Shown: positions 45,850-58,392, numbered from the stretch's first letter. The stretch: 64,000 nt of DNA from Simmondsia chinensis (GCA_018398585.1 JAGTTD010000003.1:7510637-7574636), one strand, 5' to 3'. Notes: generated by a model from the letters alone, not told the origin. Made by a program: numbers and translations.

Positions 45850-48133
45850 TGATTTGATATTATTTGATTATTTATTTTGAATAATATTATTATCAAAATA
45901 ATAATATAATAAAATTATAATTTTTAAGATAATTTTATAACTTTTATTATTTAAAAGTTACTTTAATATTCTGACAATAATAATTTTTATTTTAACAATA
46001 TTGATTTCATTTATTTAATAAGATATTGGTACTATGTTTGATTTATTAATATTTTGGTCCAAAAATTTTGTAAAATAAATTTTTAGTCCAAAATTTTATA
46101 TATTTAATAAAATGGTTGAAATAATAGTATTATATTTGTTATTATTTATTGGTAAGTCCAGCAATCCTACTATTTCCTTCTTGTTACACACGGACAATAA
46201 TATTGTAACACTCATATTGCTAATGAAAAAGAGTTGAATGAGTGGCTTAGTTTACATCTTTACACGTTATCGTTTGGATTAATTGATTAAATACATGTAA
46301 TATTTGAACTAAGATATTATTGCTTAAAATTTGTGAAACTAAAATAATAATTAAACCTTTGGATATTAATGTGTATTTACCCTTTATTTTAAGTTTTTAA
46401 TTTAGAAAATTAAGAATTTAAGTTTTAAGAATAAAATTTTGTACTTTATTCATCTAAAGTTTAAAATTCTAAATATAAAAATAAAATTTATTTGTAAAAT
46501 TTAAGATTTATTATTTAGCTTTTTAAAAATTAAAAGACAAAAAAATTGATATTATCCCTTTTTTAGATTTATATTTGATAGTATAAGATTTAATTGATTT
46601 TATTTTCAGTTTCAATATCCCGGTCAAAAAGATCACTACAAAGCTAATGTTTTTAACCAATTTCTATATGTATAATAATAGTAATTTACTTCATTAATCT
46701 CTATATTTATATGTTTGTTCAAATAAATTTTTTGCCTTACACTCTTGTGCCATAGTAATTGGGATATTTTAGATTATACCAGGTTCAACTTCTCTTCCCT
46801 CCACCATCATGCAATGACTATACCAATTTTTTTTTAAAAAAATTGATCTTTCATCTTTTATTTTTAGTAGTTCTTCTTGTTTAATTTTAAACCAATATAG
46901 TTTTTTTTTTTTATCAAGTTAATCAATAGATAAAATTTGAAGATACAGAACCAATTAGTCTAATACAAAATAGAAGATAAGAGATTATTTTATATAAAAA
47001 CAATGGATCAATTCTAACAAATTCAAAATATTATGAAATAGCGAAGTAATGATTCTATGACACTAATACAAATATTGATTCATCAAACTACATAACCAAT
47101 CTTTTTTTGGTTCAAAATAACCCATCCATCTAAGCAACTAATCCAACATATATTTGGGTTGTGATCTTTAAAGTGTCAGTTTTTAATACTAATAAATTTT
47201 GTGATTAATTTTCTTATAATTTTTTGTATATGAAAGACTCTATTTAAATTTTAGTTTAGAACTCTGAAAATGCTAGAATCAGTCATGAGTACTCTTTATT
47301 GTTAAGAGTATAAAGCCAATTATGAGTCTTCACTCATCAACTTAATCTTTTGAAAAAATTAGTTCATTGACCTGATATCAAAGCCTTATTGACCAAGAGG
47401 TCACAAGTTCAGATCTTAACAACCCTCTTTCAATATTAACCTGATTTAAACACCAGGTAAGAGTAGTAAAATAAAGGAATAAGAGAAAGCATAAAAATGA
47501 TATTGATTTTTATTGATGCCTTGAATTATAATGACTACTTCAATTTATAAAATAACTCCTCTTTAGATAAGGGCACACTATACTACCTAATTTTGATACA
47601 TATCAATAGATATGTGTAATATTTATACTTAAAGCTCAATAAGACCCAAATAACCACTCTTTAGGTGGAAGCTCACTATGACGTAACTATTGGGCTTTAA
47701 TTTATCAACTTAAATTTTTAAGAAATTAATTCATCAAACTTTTGTATAAAAATAATAGAATTATTATTAAAACTTCAATAACAGTGAAATAATAAGATTA
47801 CATCTTTATATTTAAGTCTCATCCAACAGTCAAGTCAAAGTGGATCGCTTTCATGGACTTAGCACTCATAAACGGTCGATTCGCCACGGTCGGGCCCCAC
47901 GGTTCGAACCACCCACCAATACAAGAAGTGCTTCAAATTGATTTGCCTTTCCTTTTCTCTTTTTTCCTTTTTATTTATTAAAATTAAAAAAACACAAAAA
48001 TTAAAAAAATAGAAATAAAGTTGTCGTCAATAAAAAAGAAAAGAAAAGAGTGCGGGAAAAAAAAATGCCACGTACGTCACTCACACCGTCACACATGGTT
48101 TGGAGGCTTTTTTTTTTTTTTTTTCCTTATAAC
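45850..48133. other. AT-rich intergenic sequence
   Basis: No gene seen. A tRNA-like repeat unit of the intron 1 family lies at about 47270-47460 (GATATCAAAGCCTTATTGACC). A possible gene-side GC-richer stretch at 47840-47930 has no reading frame. Confidence 0.45.
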
Positions 48134-48702
48134 TAGGGGTGATCCCAAATTAGTCCGGGCTGGTTTATCGAATTGGAGTGGCCATTTCAGTTAAGGATTA
48201 AACTTGACTAATTATATATCGGTTAGATTTTTTATTCTAGTATATGGGCTTAATTGGTATTTGGTCTAGTCCAGTTCAAGATCGGACCAAATACTGATCA
48301 ATATTAATTTTACATTAATTATTTTGGATTCGTAATGTTAATATTTAATTGATATATACTATATTTATCTAAAAATATCAAATCTTATAAAATAATATTT
48401 ATCTTTTTACTATTTAATAATAATATAAATATCATGTATATTGTCCTTAAATTATATATATATATATATTGTGCAAATTATACTATTACTGCAATTTTTT
48501 AATTTTTCTATGGAAATGTTTTTCTTGTATAATGCACTTGTTAGATGAAAAATCGGTCCGGTGTGGTCGGAACCGGTTTTTAATCGATATTGCACCGGAC
48601 CAACCTAGTTTTAATCGATCCGATCTTCGGTTTCATGATTTGATATAGTTCACTCTTCGATCCGGTCCGGTTCCATCTAGTATGGACCGATGTTCACCTC
48701 TA
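48134..48702. mobile_element. hAT MITE with GGTCCGG repeats
   Basis: 569 bp. Ends TAGGGGTGATC and (reverse complement) TAGAGGTGAAC. Interior motifs GGTCCGGT, CCGGACC and ATCGATCCGATC recur near the ends. The 8-bp flanks CTTATAAC and ATTATATG share only the central TTATA. Typical of plant hAT MITEs. Confidence 0.6.
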
Positions 48703-48832
48703 ATTATATGTGATTATTACTAGATCTTTTATGTGCAATATATACTGTATCTTTTAAATAATTATGTTTATACACTATAATTGATAAATTATATTATTAA
48801 TATAAATATAGAATAGAATTTGTTTATGTAAT

Positions 48833-48985
48833 GACCGGGGTCGATCATAATTCCAAGCGACCCAAACAATCAGTGGGGGCTCCCAAATTTTAGGGGCCCC
48901 AAATTTTTGGAGTTGTGATTTTTAAAATATTAATTGTTAATATTATTAAGTATTTTAGTCACGAAAATATCAAAATCGGCCTTAG
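48833..48985. mobile_element. hAT MITE relic (CCGGCCCTG family)
   Basis: GACCGGGGTCGATCATAATTC and AAATTTTAGGGGCCCCAAAT line up with 57683-57889; the right end is AAAATCGGCCTTAG and the middle is shorter. TSD not readable. Confidence 0.5.
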
Positions 48986-49022
48986 TAATAGCTTATGTAC
49001 ATTTAAATTAAGAAAATAGGAT

Positions 49023-50289
49023 TGATCTAATTATAAATTAAACGTCTTAAATTTATTTACGGACCATATTCACTGGGAATCGGAGTTAAGTTGGATTTTG
49101 TTATTAACGAGTGGTTGAAATCAAGTTTTGAGTTAGTTTAAATGATTTGTTAACTAAAATAGCAAAACTGACGATAAATTAAAAGTGTCAATTCAATTGA
49201 TGTTAGTTTAGGGAGTGAATTTAGGGTAGCTTAACACGTATCCCGTCATTATATTTTACTTAGGACGATGATTTGAAAGACTTAGGCTACAAGCTCTAAG
49301 CCTGGGTTAATATATAAATTAAGGCTTAGGGCAATGAACTAGTCTAAAGGCATAACCTATCTTAGCACCCTAAGTATAGCATAGGTTATCTCATTAGCAC
49401 TATTTAATTCATTTGTTACTCCTAATTCAATATTAATTTATATAAAAGATTGGGTTCAAGGATGGATACAACTTCAACCCTGACCACGCGTGAAATCCTG
49501 TTATGTTATGGTCTAGGCTATAAGCACAAAAGTAATCGCTGCAAAGTTGGAGATTTAGTCATGGCTACAAGCACACATACAAAATTATCCAACAATCATG
49601 AAGAACTCCCCACAAGGGTGCGAATATAACATAACTAAACCAATCGTCAAAAGTATAATATAAATCTGGGATACAGGCGGCTACCCGCCCTTCATCCCTA
49701 AACTAAGAATATTTACTCCTCCATAGGAGTTTTATACATTATAAAATCCAAAAAGAAAATGATAATGGATAAAGCTAAGGATTTAAAGACTCCCTCAATT
49801 GACGTTGACGTGATCCTCGCTTTTGATCCTTCCGGCACTCCGACTACCTGCGCTTCGGTGTTTGAGAATCTCTTGGATCTCGTAGCGGCTTCGGGAAGAA
49901 GAGGAGGAGAGGAAGCATGGCAAAAGATCCCCCGAAATAATTAGGTATTCGATATTAAATCGCACGGCGACGGCAGCGTGTAGTGCGGCGGCCCCTGTGC
50001 CCCATATATATATATATATAATATTATAAAATAGATATGTTAACCATCCACAAAACCTATTTGGGTTACCGAATTACAACCCGATTGGTTATTCTTTTCC
50101 ACATATGGTCGGATTTCTCAAAGCAGTCTTCAATTATGCCTCGATTACGTTTGATTCTACCACTTTTCAACCTTTGTTTGCTCTGTTGCACTTTATGCCA
50201 AAATGTACCTTGATTACAACAAAACACACTGTAAAAGCCAAATATATTGCGGAAATGAAGAATAAAATATATAAATATAAGGCACATCA
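49023..50289 (-). repeat. Athila-type 3' LTR
   Basis: Aligns with 54451-55829 from AATCGGAGTTAAG (49078) to GGCACATCA (50281-50289), close to 90% by eye. The first 50 bases are rearranged or shortened against the right LTR. Confidence 0.75.
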
Positions 50290-51794
50290 ACATCCCCAAA
50301 CCCACTCTTTGCTTGTCCTCAAGCAAGATTCGGCTCAAACTAGGTAAAGATGGAAAGTTTAGTTAGGCATTTAACCGCAAAGGTCACTTGTGAAAATTAT
50401 TGTTTAATCATATTTGAGAGTGTACTTGAGAGTAGCGAATCTTTATGTGATGTTATTATTGCACTAGTTGTAACTTAAGTCTTTGTCATTAAGGTCTTTT
50501 TTACTAGTGAGTGATCTTAGAGCTTCTCTCCCCTTCGTCTTACTTCAAAAACCCTCCGACTTTAAGAAGACGTAAAGGTAATAAGTAAAGGAACATGTTA
50601 TCATAACCCTTCACTATTAATCAATAGTAAAATCAAAAGACTTCTCCTTTCTCTCTTGTTTTACCCTCTTCCCTTTTTTTATTTTTTTTATTTTTTTACT
50701 CAGTTAGGCGTGTCTCCCTCAGACCCATGTAGCGAGTTTTCGGCCGGCAGCTCCCGATCCAATTGGCTTAAGGTACCAGATTTTAAGAGATCCCTACGGA
50801 CCTAATGGCTTGAGTCTTAAGGATCCACAACCTAATCCGTTAACACACACCTTTTCTTTAGGTATTAGTGCTTATTTTAGTAACTACAAAATTGATTCTT
50901 CTTAAGCTTTTCTTGTGGCCCATGTAGCGAGTTTGTGACCGGTAGCTCCCGACCCAGTTGGCTCAAGGTACCAGGTTTTAAGATACCCCTACGGGCTTAC
51001 TTGCTTGAGACACAAGGGCTACAAGAACCAACCAGTTACTTTTTTTTTTTAAGGGATTACTCAACATAAAGAAATGTACAATTGATTTCAACATTGTTAG
51101 AACTAGAATAGTGGATTCCTATCTTCAAAGTTATTACCATTATTTCGACCCAAACAGTACGATATGTCACAAGATTAAGGGTGAAAAGTAATAATCTCAC
51201 TAACTAGTTAAAAGACAAAAATATGGACTCAAAAGTCTGATCCAGCAATAATCTCATCTCATAAACATTATAATCATCAAGGTACATCTCAGAATTGGTC
51301 TACAAGAAGGGTTACAAACAACCTTATACTCATTTATGCCTTCAAAAGTGTAACTAATTTATGCCAAATTAAGCTTTAAGGACAAACAAAGTTGACTTTC
51401 ATCTGCCATCCCCAAACCCAAACCTTGCATTGTCCTCAATGCAAATCAACGAAAGTAAATACAAGCAAGGAAAGGAAAGAGACGACCTGAGGCATAGCAT
51501 ATTCAGCTATACGTGGTGAGCAAATCCAAAAAGGGATGACAGAAATAGCAAGCTGCAATCGAAGACATCGAAGACAGAATACTAAACAGACTTGTAAGTA
51601 GTGTTAGAAATAGGGATTATACAAGTGTTTAGTAAAAGAGAAACAAAGTTAGCATGGTAGGGATAATAAAAGGACCTACAATTGAGAGAGTTAATGTTGA
51701 AAAACAAATTAAAACAAAATTAAAAGTAGGTTGGGTTGCCTCCCAAGAGCGTTAAGTTTAATATCTTCAGCCAGACACAGTTTAGAGCACAATG
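50290..51794 (-). other. Athila-type 3' untranslated region with internal repeat
   Basis: Two direct repeats of about 100 bp begin at 50724 and 50919 (CCCATGTAGCGAGTTT, then AGCTCCCGA, TTGGCT, AAGGTACCAG), 195 bases apart. The minus strand beside the LTR, GTGGGTTTGGGGATG, is a fair polypurine tract. Confidence 0.7.
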
Positions 51795-52466
51795 TCAACC
51801 AAAATCCGAGGTAGTGTTTGCCACAGAATTCAGGTTGACCCAGTAGGGACGATCCCAAAATCCAACAGCGTTTCTAGACCCGTTACTAGCAAGGAAGAAA
51901 ACATTACCAGCGTCGAGGTCACAAATCTCTAGCCTACCAGGAATAGGTGATGAAGCACAACTATCGACATAGACAGGGGCACTATTACAATAATCACTTT
52001 TAGTAGAATCGGGCTTACCCGGCTCTACCAAAGGTTCAATATCATCAACCCTATAGCATTCCAACTCGTCCTCAGTCTTACGGTGTCGAACAGAGTTCGA
52101 GACCTTCAATTTGCCCTTGAGATTTCCAAAAGAAACCTTCAACACTCCCGTCCTACAGTGAATCACAGCGTCGGCCGTTGCTGGGAACGATCGACCTAGA
52201 ATAATGGGAGTGTTATGCTTTTGCCTAGGAGTTGGGTCTATATCTAAGATGAAAAAATCAACAGGGAAGACAAACTTGTCAACCTTGACAAGTACATCTT
52301 CCACTACCCCACGAGGTACTCGCTCTGTCATATTAGCCAACTGAAGTGTAACATTCGTTAACTTAAGGTCTCCTATACCTAATTCATGAAAAACTGAGTA
52401 AGGGATGAGGTTTACACTCACTCCTAGATCTAGCAAGGCTCTGCTAGTGTAACGCTCTCCTAAGAT
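51795..52466 (-). pseudogene. Athila-type aspartic protease
   Basis: 214 codons open: LLDLGVSVNLIPYSVFHELG with the DLG[AV]S active site usual in Athila proteases, then NTPIILGRSFPATADAVI, the flap and hydrophobic-hydrophobic-Gly region. An in-frame TGA at 52467-52469 replaces the Cys expected in TVPC, so it is cut from gag. The frame then stops at 51795 without continuing to reverse transcriptase. Confidence 0.85.
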
Positions 52467-52469
52467 TCA

Positions 52470-54206
52470 TGGAACTGTAAAAGCACTGGAGTCTCGAAAC
52501 TTGGGTGGGGCGCCTGATACTAAAATACTACTCACCTTCTCGGTGAGTTGGACCTTCTTCGGGATATGCGCTTGTGCGTGCTTCTTTTTGGTTCAAAGGT
52601 CCTTGAGGAACTTGGCATACATAGGAATGTGTTTAATGGCTTCAATCAACGGTAAGTTGATCTTCACGTCTTTAAACACATCTATGAGCTCAGCCCTCTT
52701 TGGGTCACCCTTCTTCTTCGGTCCTATAAGGGCCGAAGGAAAAGGGATGACGGGTTCAAAAACCCTTTCCCGTGATCCCTCCCTATCAGCAGTGGGAGAG
52801 GGAGTCACATCCTTCTCAGTTTCAACCTCAACTTTCCTAAGGTTCTCCTCTCCTGAAACCGACACAATCTGAGCTTGCTCATGAATGAGCAACTTAGGGT
52901 TAGAACTAGTTGATCCTATGGGGTTTGTGAGTGGTTGGGAGGGTAACCTCCTTTCCTCTATCCTATTCAGTGCGTGGGTCAACTGCCCTATCTAGGTCTC
53001 TAATTTGGCGATAGATTGCGAGTGAGACCGAACCAATTGTGGTGTCCTTCATAAAGTGAAGCATACGCTCCTCGAACTGTGACATAAATCCTGGAGGTGG
53101 AGGAGGAGAATCGTTATGAGAAATATTGGAGTGAGGTCGAACATCATACTTATGCCCTCCCTGAAAAACGGGAGGGTGCACGTTACCTACAATGTCGGGA
53201 TCTTGTTGTTTCGTGCGTTGATATTGATTGGCGTCCTGCTTCCACGAGAAGTTCGGATGATCGCGCCACCCAAAATTGTAGGTGTTTGAGAACGAGTCAC
53301 TATTTCCTGAATATCCTTCAGCTGCATGAACCTGTTCCTGCACGTGTTCGAGGAATTGTTATGCATATAAATAATTAAGCACAGAATGGTCCTCGCCCGA
53401 ACAAATGTCACACGGAGTAATACCACTTGATGACTCAACTGCATTGACCATGCGCACATTAGTAAGATTCACATACAAGTTCATAATCTGATCCATCTTT
53501 CTACTAAGGGTGTCTAGTCTACGGTTGATGTTATCGTTGGTTGCTACTTCGTAGACACCATGTATACCCCCTGTAACCACCCTCATAAAAGAGGCTTGGT
53601 CGAGAGAGTGTTCGCTGAGGTGCTCAAATAGCGTCCATGCCTCATCCTCGTCTTGTTGGTTAAGTGCTCCCCTGCATGAAGCATTAACCATTTGTTTGTT
53701 AGATGCACTGAGACCATCATAAAAATTTTGTACTAGAGCCCACTTGGGAAACCTGTGGTGGGGACAGCTTCTAAGAAGCTCCTTGAACCTATTCCAACTC
53801 TCGTGAAATTGCTCCTGGTTCTTTTGTTCAAAACTATTTATTGCACGCCCAATAGCCATTGTTCTAGCTTTAGGAAAAAAATTGACTAGAAAGCGTTGTT
53901 GGAGGTCATTCCAAGTGGTGATTTCATCCCTAGGTAAGGATTGAAACCACCTCTTAGCTACGTCTTTTAACAAAAATGGAAAAAGACGTAGTCTAACAGC
54001 ATTAGTCGAGACACCTTGATAGTGGCAAGTTTCACAAATTTCAAGGAATGCATCAAGGTGCTCGTATGGGCTCTTAATTGGCTTCCCATAGAAAATGGGA
54101 AGCATGTTGATGATCTGAGGCTTAAGCTAGAAGTTAACATTACCCATGGAGGGTAAAGTAACGCGAACGGGTGCGACATACGTTTGGGGAATGAAGTGGT
54201 CCCCAA
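52470..54206 (-). pseudogene. Athila-type gag
   Basis: The core at 54105-53359 reads HLDAFLEICETCHYQGVS, RLRLFPFLLKDVAKRWFQSL, CPHHRFPKWALVQNFYDGLS, the gag domain of Athila elements. Further blocks 53343-52963 and 52982-52593 (DVKINLPLIEAIKHIPMYAK) form the C-terminal part. Broken by frameshifts near 53350 and 52970 and a TGA at 52593-52595 replacing a Cys. The N-terminal part begins near 54230 (MADFTPCTIG). Confidence 0.85.
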
Positions 54207-54426
54207 TCGTACATGGTGTAAAATCAGCCATAATAAAAAAAATAAAAAAATAATTAAAATAAAGAAAAAAATTAAATAAATAAAAATAACAAAACAGAAA
54301 AATAAACTAATAAAAAAGAAATAGTTTTTTTTTCTTTTTTTTTTTCAAACAAAGAAAATAGAAATAAAAATAAAGATAAAAATAGAAAATAACTCGTTAA
54401 TTTTTAAATCAACTTGGCCTACTGAT

Positions 54427-54444
54427 TCCCCGGCAACGGCGCCA
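54427..54444 (-). promoter_or_regulatory. Primer-binding site, tRNA-Asp
   Basis: TGGCGCCGTTGCCGGGGA on the minus strand, the tRNA-Asp-type primer site of Athila and Tat elements, separated from the LTR at 54451 by six bases. Confidence 0.9.
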
Positions 54445-54450
54445 AAAACT

Positions 54451-55829
54451 TGATGCGTTTTAAATGTGTGTTTTAAAACCGTCTACTCGTTAGCGTACGG
54501 ATCGTCGCAGCTAAATCGGGTATACGGGTCGTATCCGCAGGGAATCGGAGTTAAGCTGGATTTTGTTATTAACTAGTGGTTGAAATCGAGTTTTGAGTTG
54601 ATTTAAATGATTTGTTAACTAAAATAGCAAAACTGACGATAAATTAAAAGTGTCAATTCAATTGAGATTAGTTTAGGGAGTGAATTTAGGGTAGCTTAAC
54701 ACATATCCCGTCATTATATTTTATTTAGGATAATGATTTGAAGGACTTAGGCTACAAGCTCTAAGCCTGGATTAATATATAATTAGGGTTTAGTTAACGA
54801 ACTAATCTAAAGGCATAACCTATCTTAGCACCCTATGTGTAACATAGATTATCTCATTAGCATTACTTAATTTCTTTATTACTCGTAATTCAATATTAAT
54901 TTATAGAAAAGATTGGGTTCGGGGTTGGGTACAACCTCAACCCTGACCACGCGTGAAATCCTGTTATGTTATAGTCTAGGCTACAAGCACAAAACTAATC
55001 ACTGCAAAGCTGGAGATCTAGTCATGGCTACAAGTACACATACAAAAATATCCAACAATCATGAAAAACTCCCCACAGAGGTGCGAATATAACATAACTA
55101 AACCAATAGTTAAAAGTATAATATAAATCTGGAATACGGGTGGCTACCCGCCCTTCATTCCTAAACTAAGAATGTTTACTCCTCAATGGGAGTTTTATAC
55201 ATTATAAAATCCAAAAAAAAAAAAAAATAATGGATAAAGCTAAGGATTTAAGGACTCCCTCAATTGACGTTGACCTGATCCTCGCTTTTGATCCTTCCGG
55301 CACTCCGACCACCTGCGCTTCGGCTTTTGAGAATCCCTTGGATCTCGTGGCGGCTTGGGGAAAATGAAGAGGAGAGGAGGCGTGACAAAAGATCCCCCAA
55401 AATAATTAGGTATTCGATATTTAAATTATGCAGCGGCAGTGGCGTGTCGTGCGGCGGCTCCTGTGCCCCATCGAAGTATATATATATATATTGGACAAAA
55501 TATATATGTATATATATAATATTGTATATAATATTGTATATACTATATAAATATAATATAATATATTATATTATAAAATATATATGTTAGCTATCCACAA
55601 AACTTAATTGGATTACCGAATTATATGTTATTCTTTTCCACATGTGGTTGGGCTTCTCAAAGTAGTCTTCAATTATGCCTCGATTACGTTTGATTCTGCC
55701 ACTTTTCAACCTTTGTTTGCTCCGTTGCACTCTATGCCAAAATGTACCTAGATTACAACAAAACACACATGTAAAAGCCAAATATATTGGGGGAATGAAA
55801 AATAAAATATGTAAATATAAGGCACATCA
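54451..55829 (-). repeat. Athila-type 5' LTR
   Basis: 1,379 bp, TGATGCG to GGCACATCA. Contains an AT microsatellite at 55480-55575 that is longer than in the other LTR. Confidence 0.85.
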
Positions 55830-57660
55830 GTATAATATCATTATTATAATAATTTTTTCAAAACCCGTATCGTAATTTGCCGCTCCTATTTACTGCAGCT
55901 TTGCCGTTACATAATCCTCATTACTAGTCGTTTATGGCTGTTGGGGACCTCATTACTACAACCGTTGATGGCTGTTGGGAGTTTTTTACCGCTATAAAAT
56001 GCCTTGCACATAACAGTTCATGGATATCAAAAAAAGAAAAAAAAAACAAATCAATCTCTTCTCTTCTCTCCTTTTCGGCTCTCTCTCTCTCAAATTTTGG
56101 GCAAAGTTCTTAGACACTCCTACCCGGCAATGAACGAGTGCATAGTCGGATCACGTTAATCCTGGAGGACGGCCGCTGAAGTGTTTTTCTACGTCTATAA
56201 AATTTAATATAAAACCCTATCTATTAACACACCTAAATTGAAGTGCAAGGCGCGAGGGTGTCGAACCACAGGGACTAAGAGTGCGTGAATTTAATCTATG
56301 ACCTAAATTGATTTAAGAAAAATTGCTATCTTTGAGTTAATTAATCCAGAAAACGACAATTAAACTAAAGTAATCTACTACTAATCGGGAGTGTGTATTA
56401 AATTGGAGCCTAGAGTTTCGAATCCATCATTAGCCAATTACTTTTGCATTAACTCTTAAATTGGGATTATTGATTGTCACACGGATAGTGGTTTAGGCTA
56501 CAAGCTTCATCCTACTAAGATAATATTGTTAGTATTGCGTATTGACCCTATCTAACTAAAGCATAAGGAAAATAGGCTCTACCTAACGTATTGTTAATTA
56601 TTATGTATTGATCCTATCTAACTAAAGTATTGGGAAGATAGGCTTTAATTAACAATTCGGTTAATACTATTGCTTGATTAATTAATCCTAAGGCTACAAG
56701 CACACATGATTAATTTATAAATATCAATATCAATAATTAAAGGTTACAAACTCAATAATCATATCAATTGAATAAACAATTAACGCACAATACTTCAAAG
56801 TATTTCTCAATTCAAAGTATTTCTCACAATCAAGCAATTCAAGTAACAAACAAATTGTCCCAAAATTAAAAGTAATACAAAAAAAAAGGGCTAAGACTTC
56901 ATCTAACCCCAGAGAGCAAGTTAGCTCTCCATCAATGATGAACCGGTGAAGGAAGAGATGTAGAAACTCGTGTCGATCTTCACGCTAATTTCACTCTTGT
57001 CCCAATTTAACGAAAAAAAGAAAAGTAAGGAGTTGAGAGAAGAGAGAAAGAGGTGCGGTGGTGAAGAATTCCCCAAAAAAACAAAGCCCCCTGGAAACGC
57101 AAAAACTCCCAAATTTAAATCCCCCCAAACCGACTCTTCTTCCTCCTCTCTAAGCCCTACCAGATCTGGGGCGTGGTCTGGTGGTGTCGGTGTTGGGCGT
57201 GTTGGGCTGGTGCTGTGTGTTGGGCTTGGTGGTTGAGGTGTCGGTGTGGGCTGGACGGGTCGGGCTGGGCTGAGCTTATACGTTATTGTCCCGAATCTCG
57301 ATTGACTTGATTTAATTGTTTACGCGTCAAATTTGTCTTATTTGCACCAAAATTTGACAATTTTTCGAACTTTAATTTCAAACCTGTTAAACATAAAAAT
57401 TATCAAAATGAGTGTAGAACTATAGTTAAATAAGTGCAAAATAATTAAAATAACAATTAAAAGATGAGTAAATCTGAGGCGCATCAGCCGCCGATACTAC
57501 TGTTTACACCGGAGTAGCAGCGAAATCGTCTTTTAGGACAGTGGCTTTGACACAGCGCGGTATCTTTAGTATTGTAAAGATTTTGGCTTTTTCACTTTCG
57601 GTCATGTCTTTTTGTTCTGTGTTTAGATGTTGGTCACAATTCTTCCTTCAATGAAAATAT
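55830..57660 (+). mobile_element. LTR fragment split by a solo LTR
   Basis: 55870-56176 and 57487-57660 join at GGACGGCCGC|CGATAC into one sequence. Plus-strand TATA-like GCTATAAAATGCC near 55991, a CT-rich stretch at 56055-56092, then GTGCATAGTCGGATCACG and TCCTGGAGGACGG, as in some copia LTRs. Outer ends and TSD were not found. Confidence 0.5.
56177..57486 (-). repeat. Solo LTR, Athila-like, with perfect TSD
   Basis: 1,310 bp, TGAAGTG to GGCGCATCA, flanked by GCCGC at 56172-56176 and 57487-57491. No internal region or second LTR. The left end (CGAACCACAGGGACTA) resembles the matching position of the 54451 LTR (CGTATCCGCAGGGAATC), so orientation is minus and the family related. The frame at 56970-57236 inside it is not considered a gene. 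Confidence 0.85.
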
Positions 57661-57682
57661 AATAAGATCTCTAATGTAGATA

Positions 57683-57889
57683 CAGGGCCGAACATAACCT
57701 CAAGTAGCCCAAGCAACTGCTTGGGGCCCTCAAATTTTAGGGGCCCCAAAATTTTGAGATTGCGATTTTTGAAGTATCAATTGTTAATATTAAAAAGTTT
57801 TATGATTAAAATTTTTAGAATTTGTTGTATAAGAAGGGCCTCTTTTAAAATTTTCGCTTGAGGTTCCGAAAACGTTAGGACCGGCCCTA
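57683..57889. mobile_element. hAT MITE with 8-bp TSD
   Basis: 207 bp. CAGGGCCGAACATAA at the left; GTTAGGACCGGCCCTA at the right (last base expected G). TSD TGTAGATA at 57675-57682 and 57890-57897, perfect. Relatives at 30352 and 48833. Confidence 0.85.
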
Positions 57890-57906
57890 TGTAGATATAA
57901 ATGCAG

Positions 57907-57985
57907 ATTTTTTTCGATAATTAGCAAAAAGGTCGCGAAACAAGATAGGCTACTCGACCAAAGCGAACAAATATAAATTTAGATA
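57907..57985 (-). mobile_element. Poly(A) retroposon 3' end
   Basis: TTTTTTTCGATAATTAGC then AAAAAGGTCGCGAAACAAG and ACTCGACCAAAGCG. Same end family as 2917, 10589 and 11389. Confidence 0.45.
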
Positions 57986-58074
57986 TCACGAAAAAGTCAT
58001 AATTGTACTCTAAATGTGCAAATTGGACATTTGATAATAGAACATGGGGTGGTATGAATCACCTTGAGATCATT

Positions 58075-58390
58075 TTACCGAATATAACAGAAATTAACAT
58101 CCACTTGTTTTATGTGATCATGAGAGACATGATTAGCAGCCAAACACGTGGCAGTGACATTGTCACAAAACACCGTGATTAGGTCAGAATCGCAGATTTC
58201 CAAGGTCATGCATAAGATATCAAACCAAGTCATTTTATGCAATAGCTTCAGCAAACACACAACACTCAAACTCAATGGTGAATTGGGCAATTTTGTGTTT
58301 TGCTTGGCCTACCAAGATGAAAGGTTACGACTAAGAAAGAGTGCGCGACTAGTAGTGGATCAGTGCATATCTAGATGCCCACCGCCCCAA
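58075..58390 (-). pseudogene. copia RNase H fragment
   Basis: The minus strand reads LITVFCDNVTATCLAANHVS then IKQVDVNFCYIR, the second half of copia RNase H (usual CDN.SAI.LA.NPV.H.RTKHIEVD.HFIR). The preceding NLSSW / AKQN part is frame-broken. Confidence 0.75.
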
Positions 58391-58392
58391 TT

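Larger units (their letters stand above)
49023..55829 (-). mobile_element. Athila-type gypsy element without pol
   Basis: LTRs at about 49023-50289 and 54451-55829 enclose 4.16 kb. The primer-binding site matches tRNA-Asp, as in Athila and Tat elements. The internal region has gag and protease on the minus strand, then goes directly into a 3' untranslated region: no reverse transcriptase, RNase H or integrase motif is found between 50290 and 51795. So this is a non-autonomous, gag-bearing LTR element (TR-GAG-like) or a deletion derivative. The left LTR start is uncertain and no TSD was confirmed. Confidence 0.82.

Noticed and set aside
49759..49944. 61-codon frame in the Athila-type LTR
   Set aside because: Part of the LTR; the corresponding part of the other LTR does not keep the frame.
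56970..57236. 88-codon frame in the solo LTR
   Set aside because: Inside a TSD-flanked LTR; G-rich low-complexity end, no domain.
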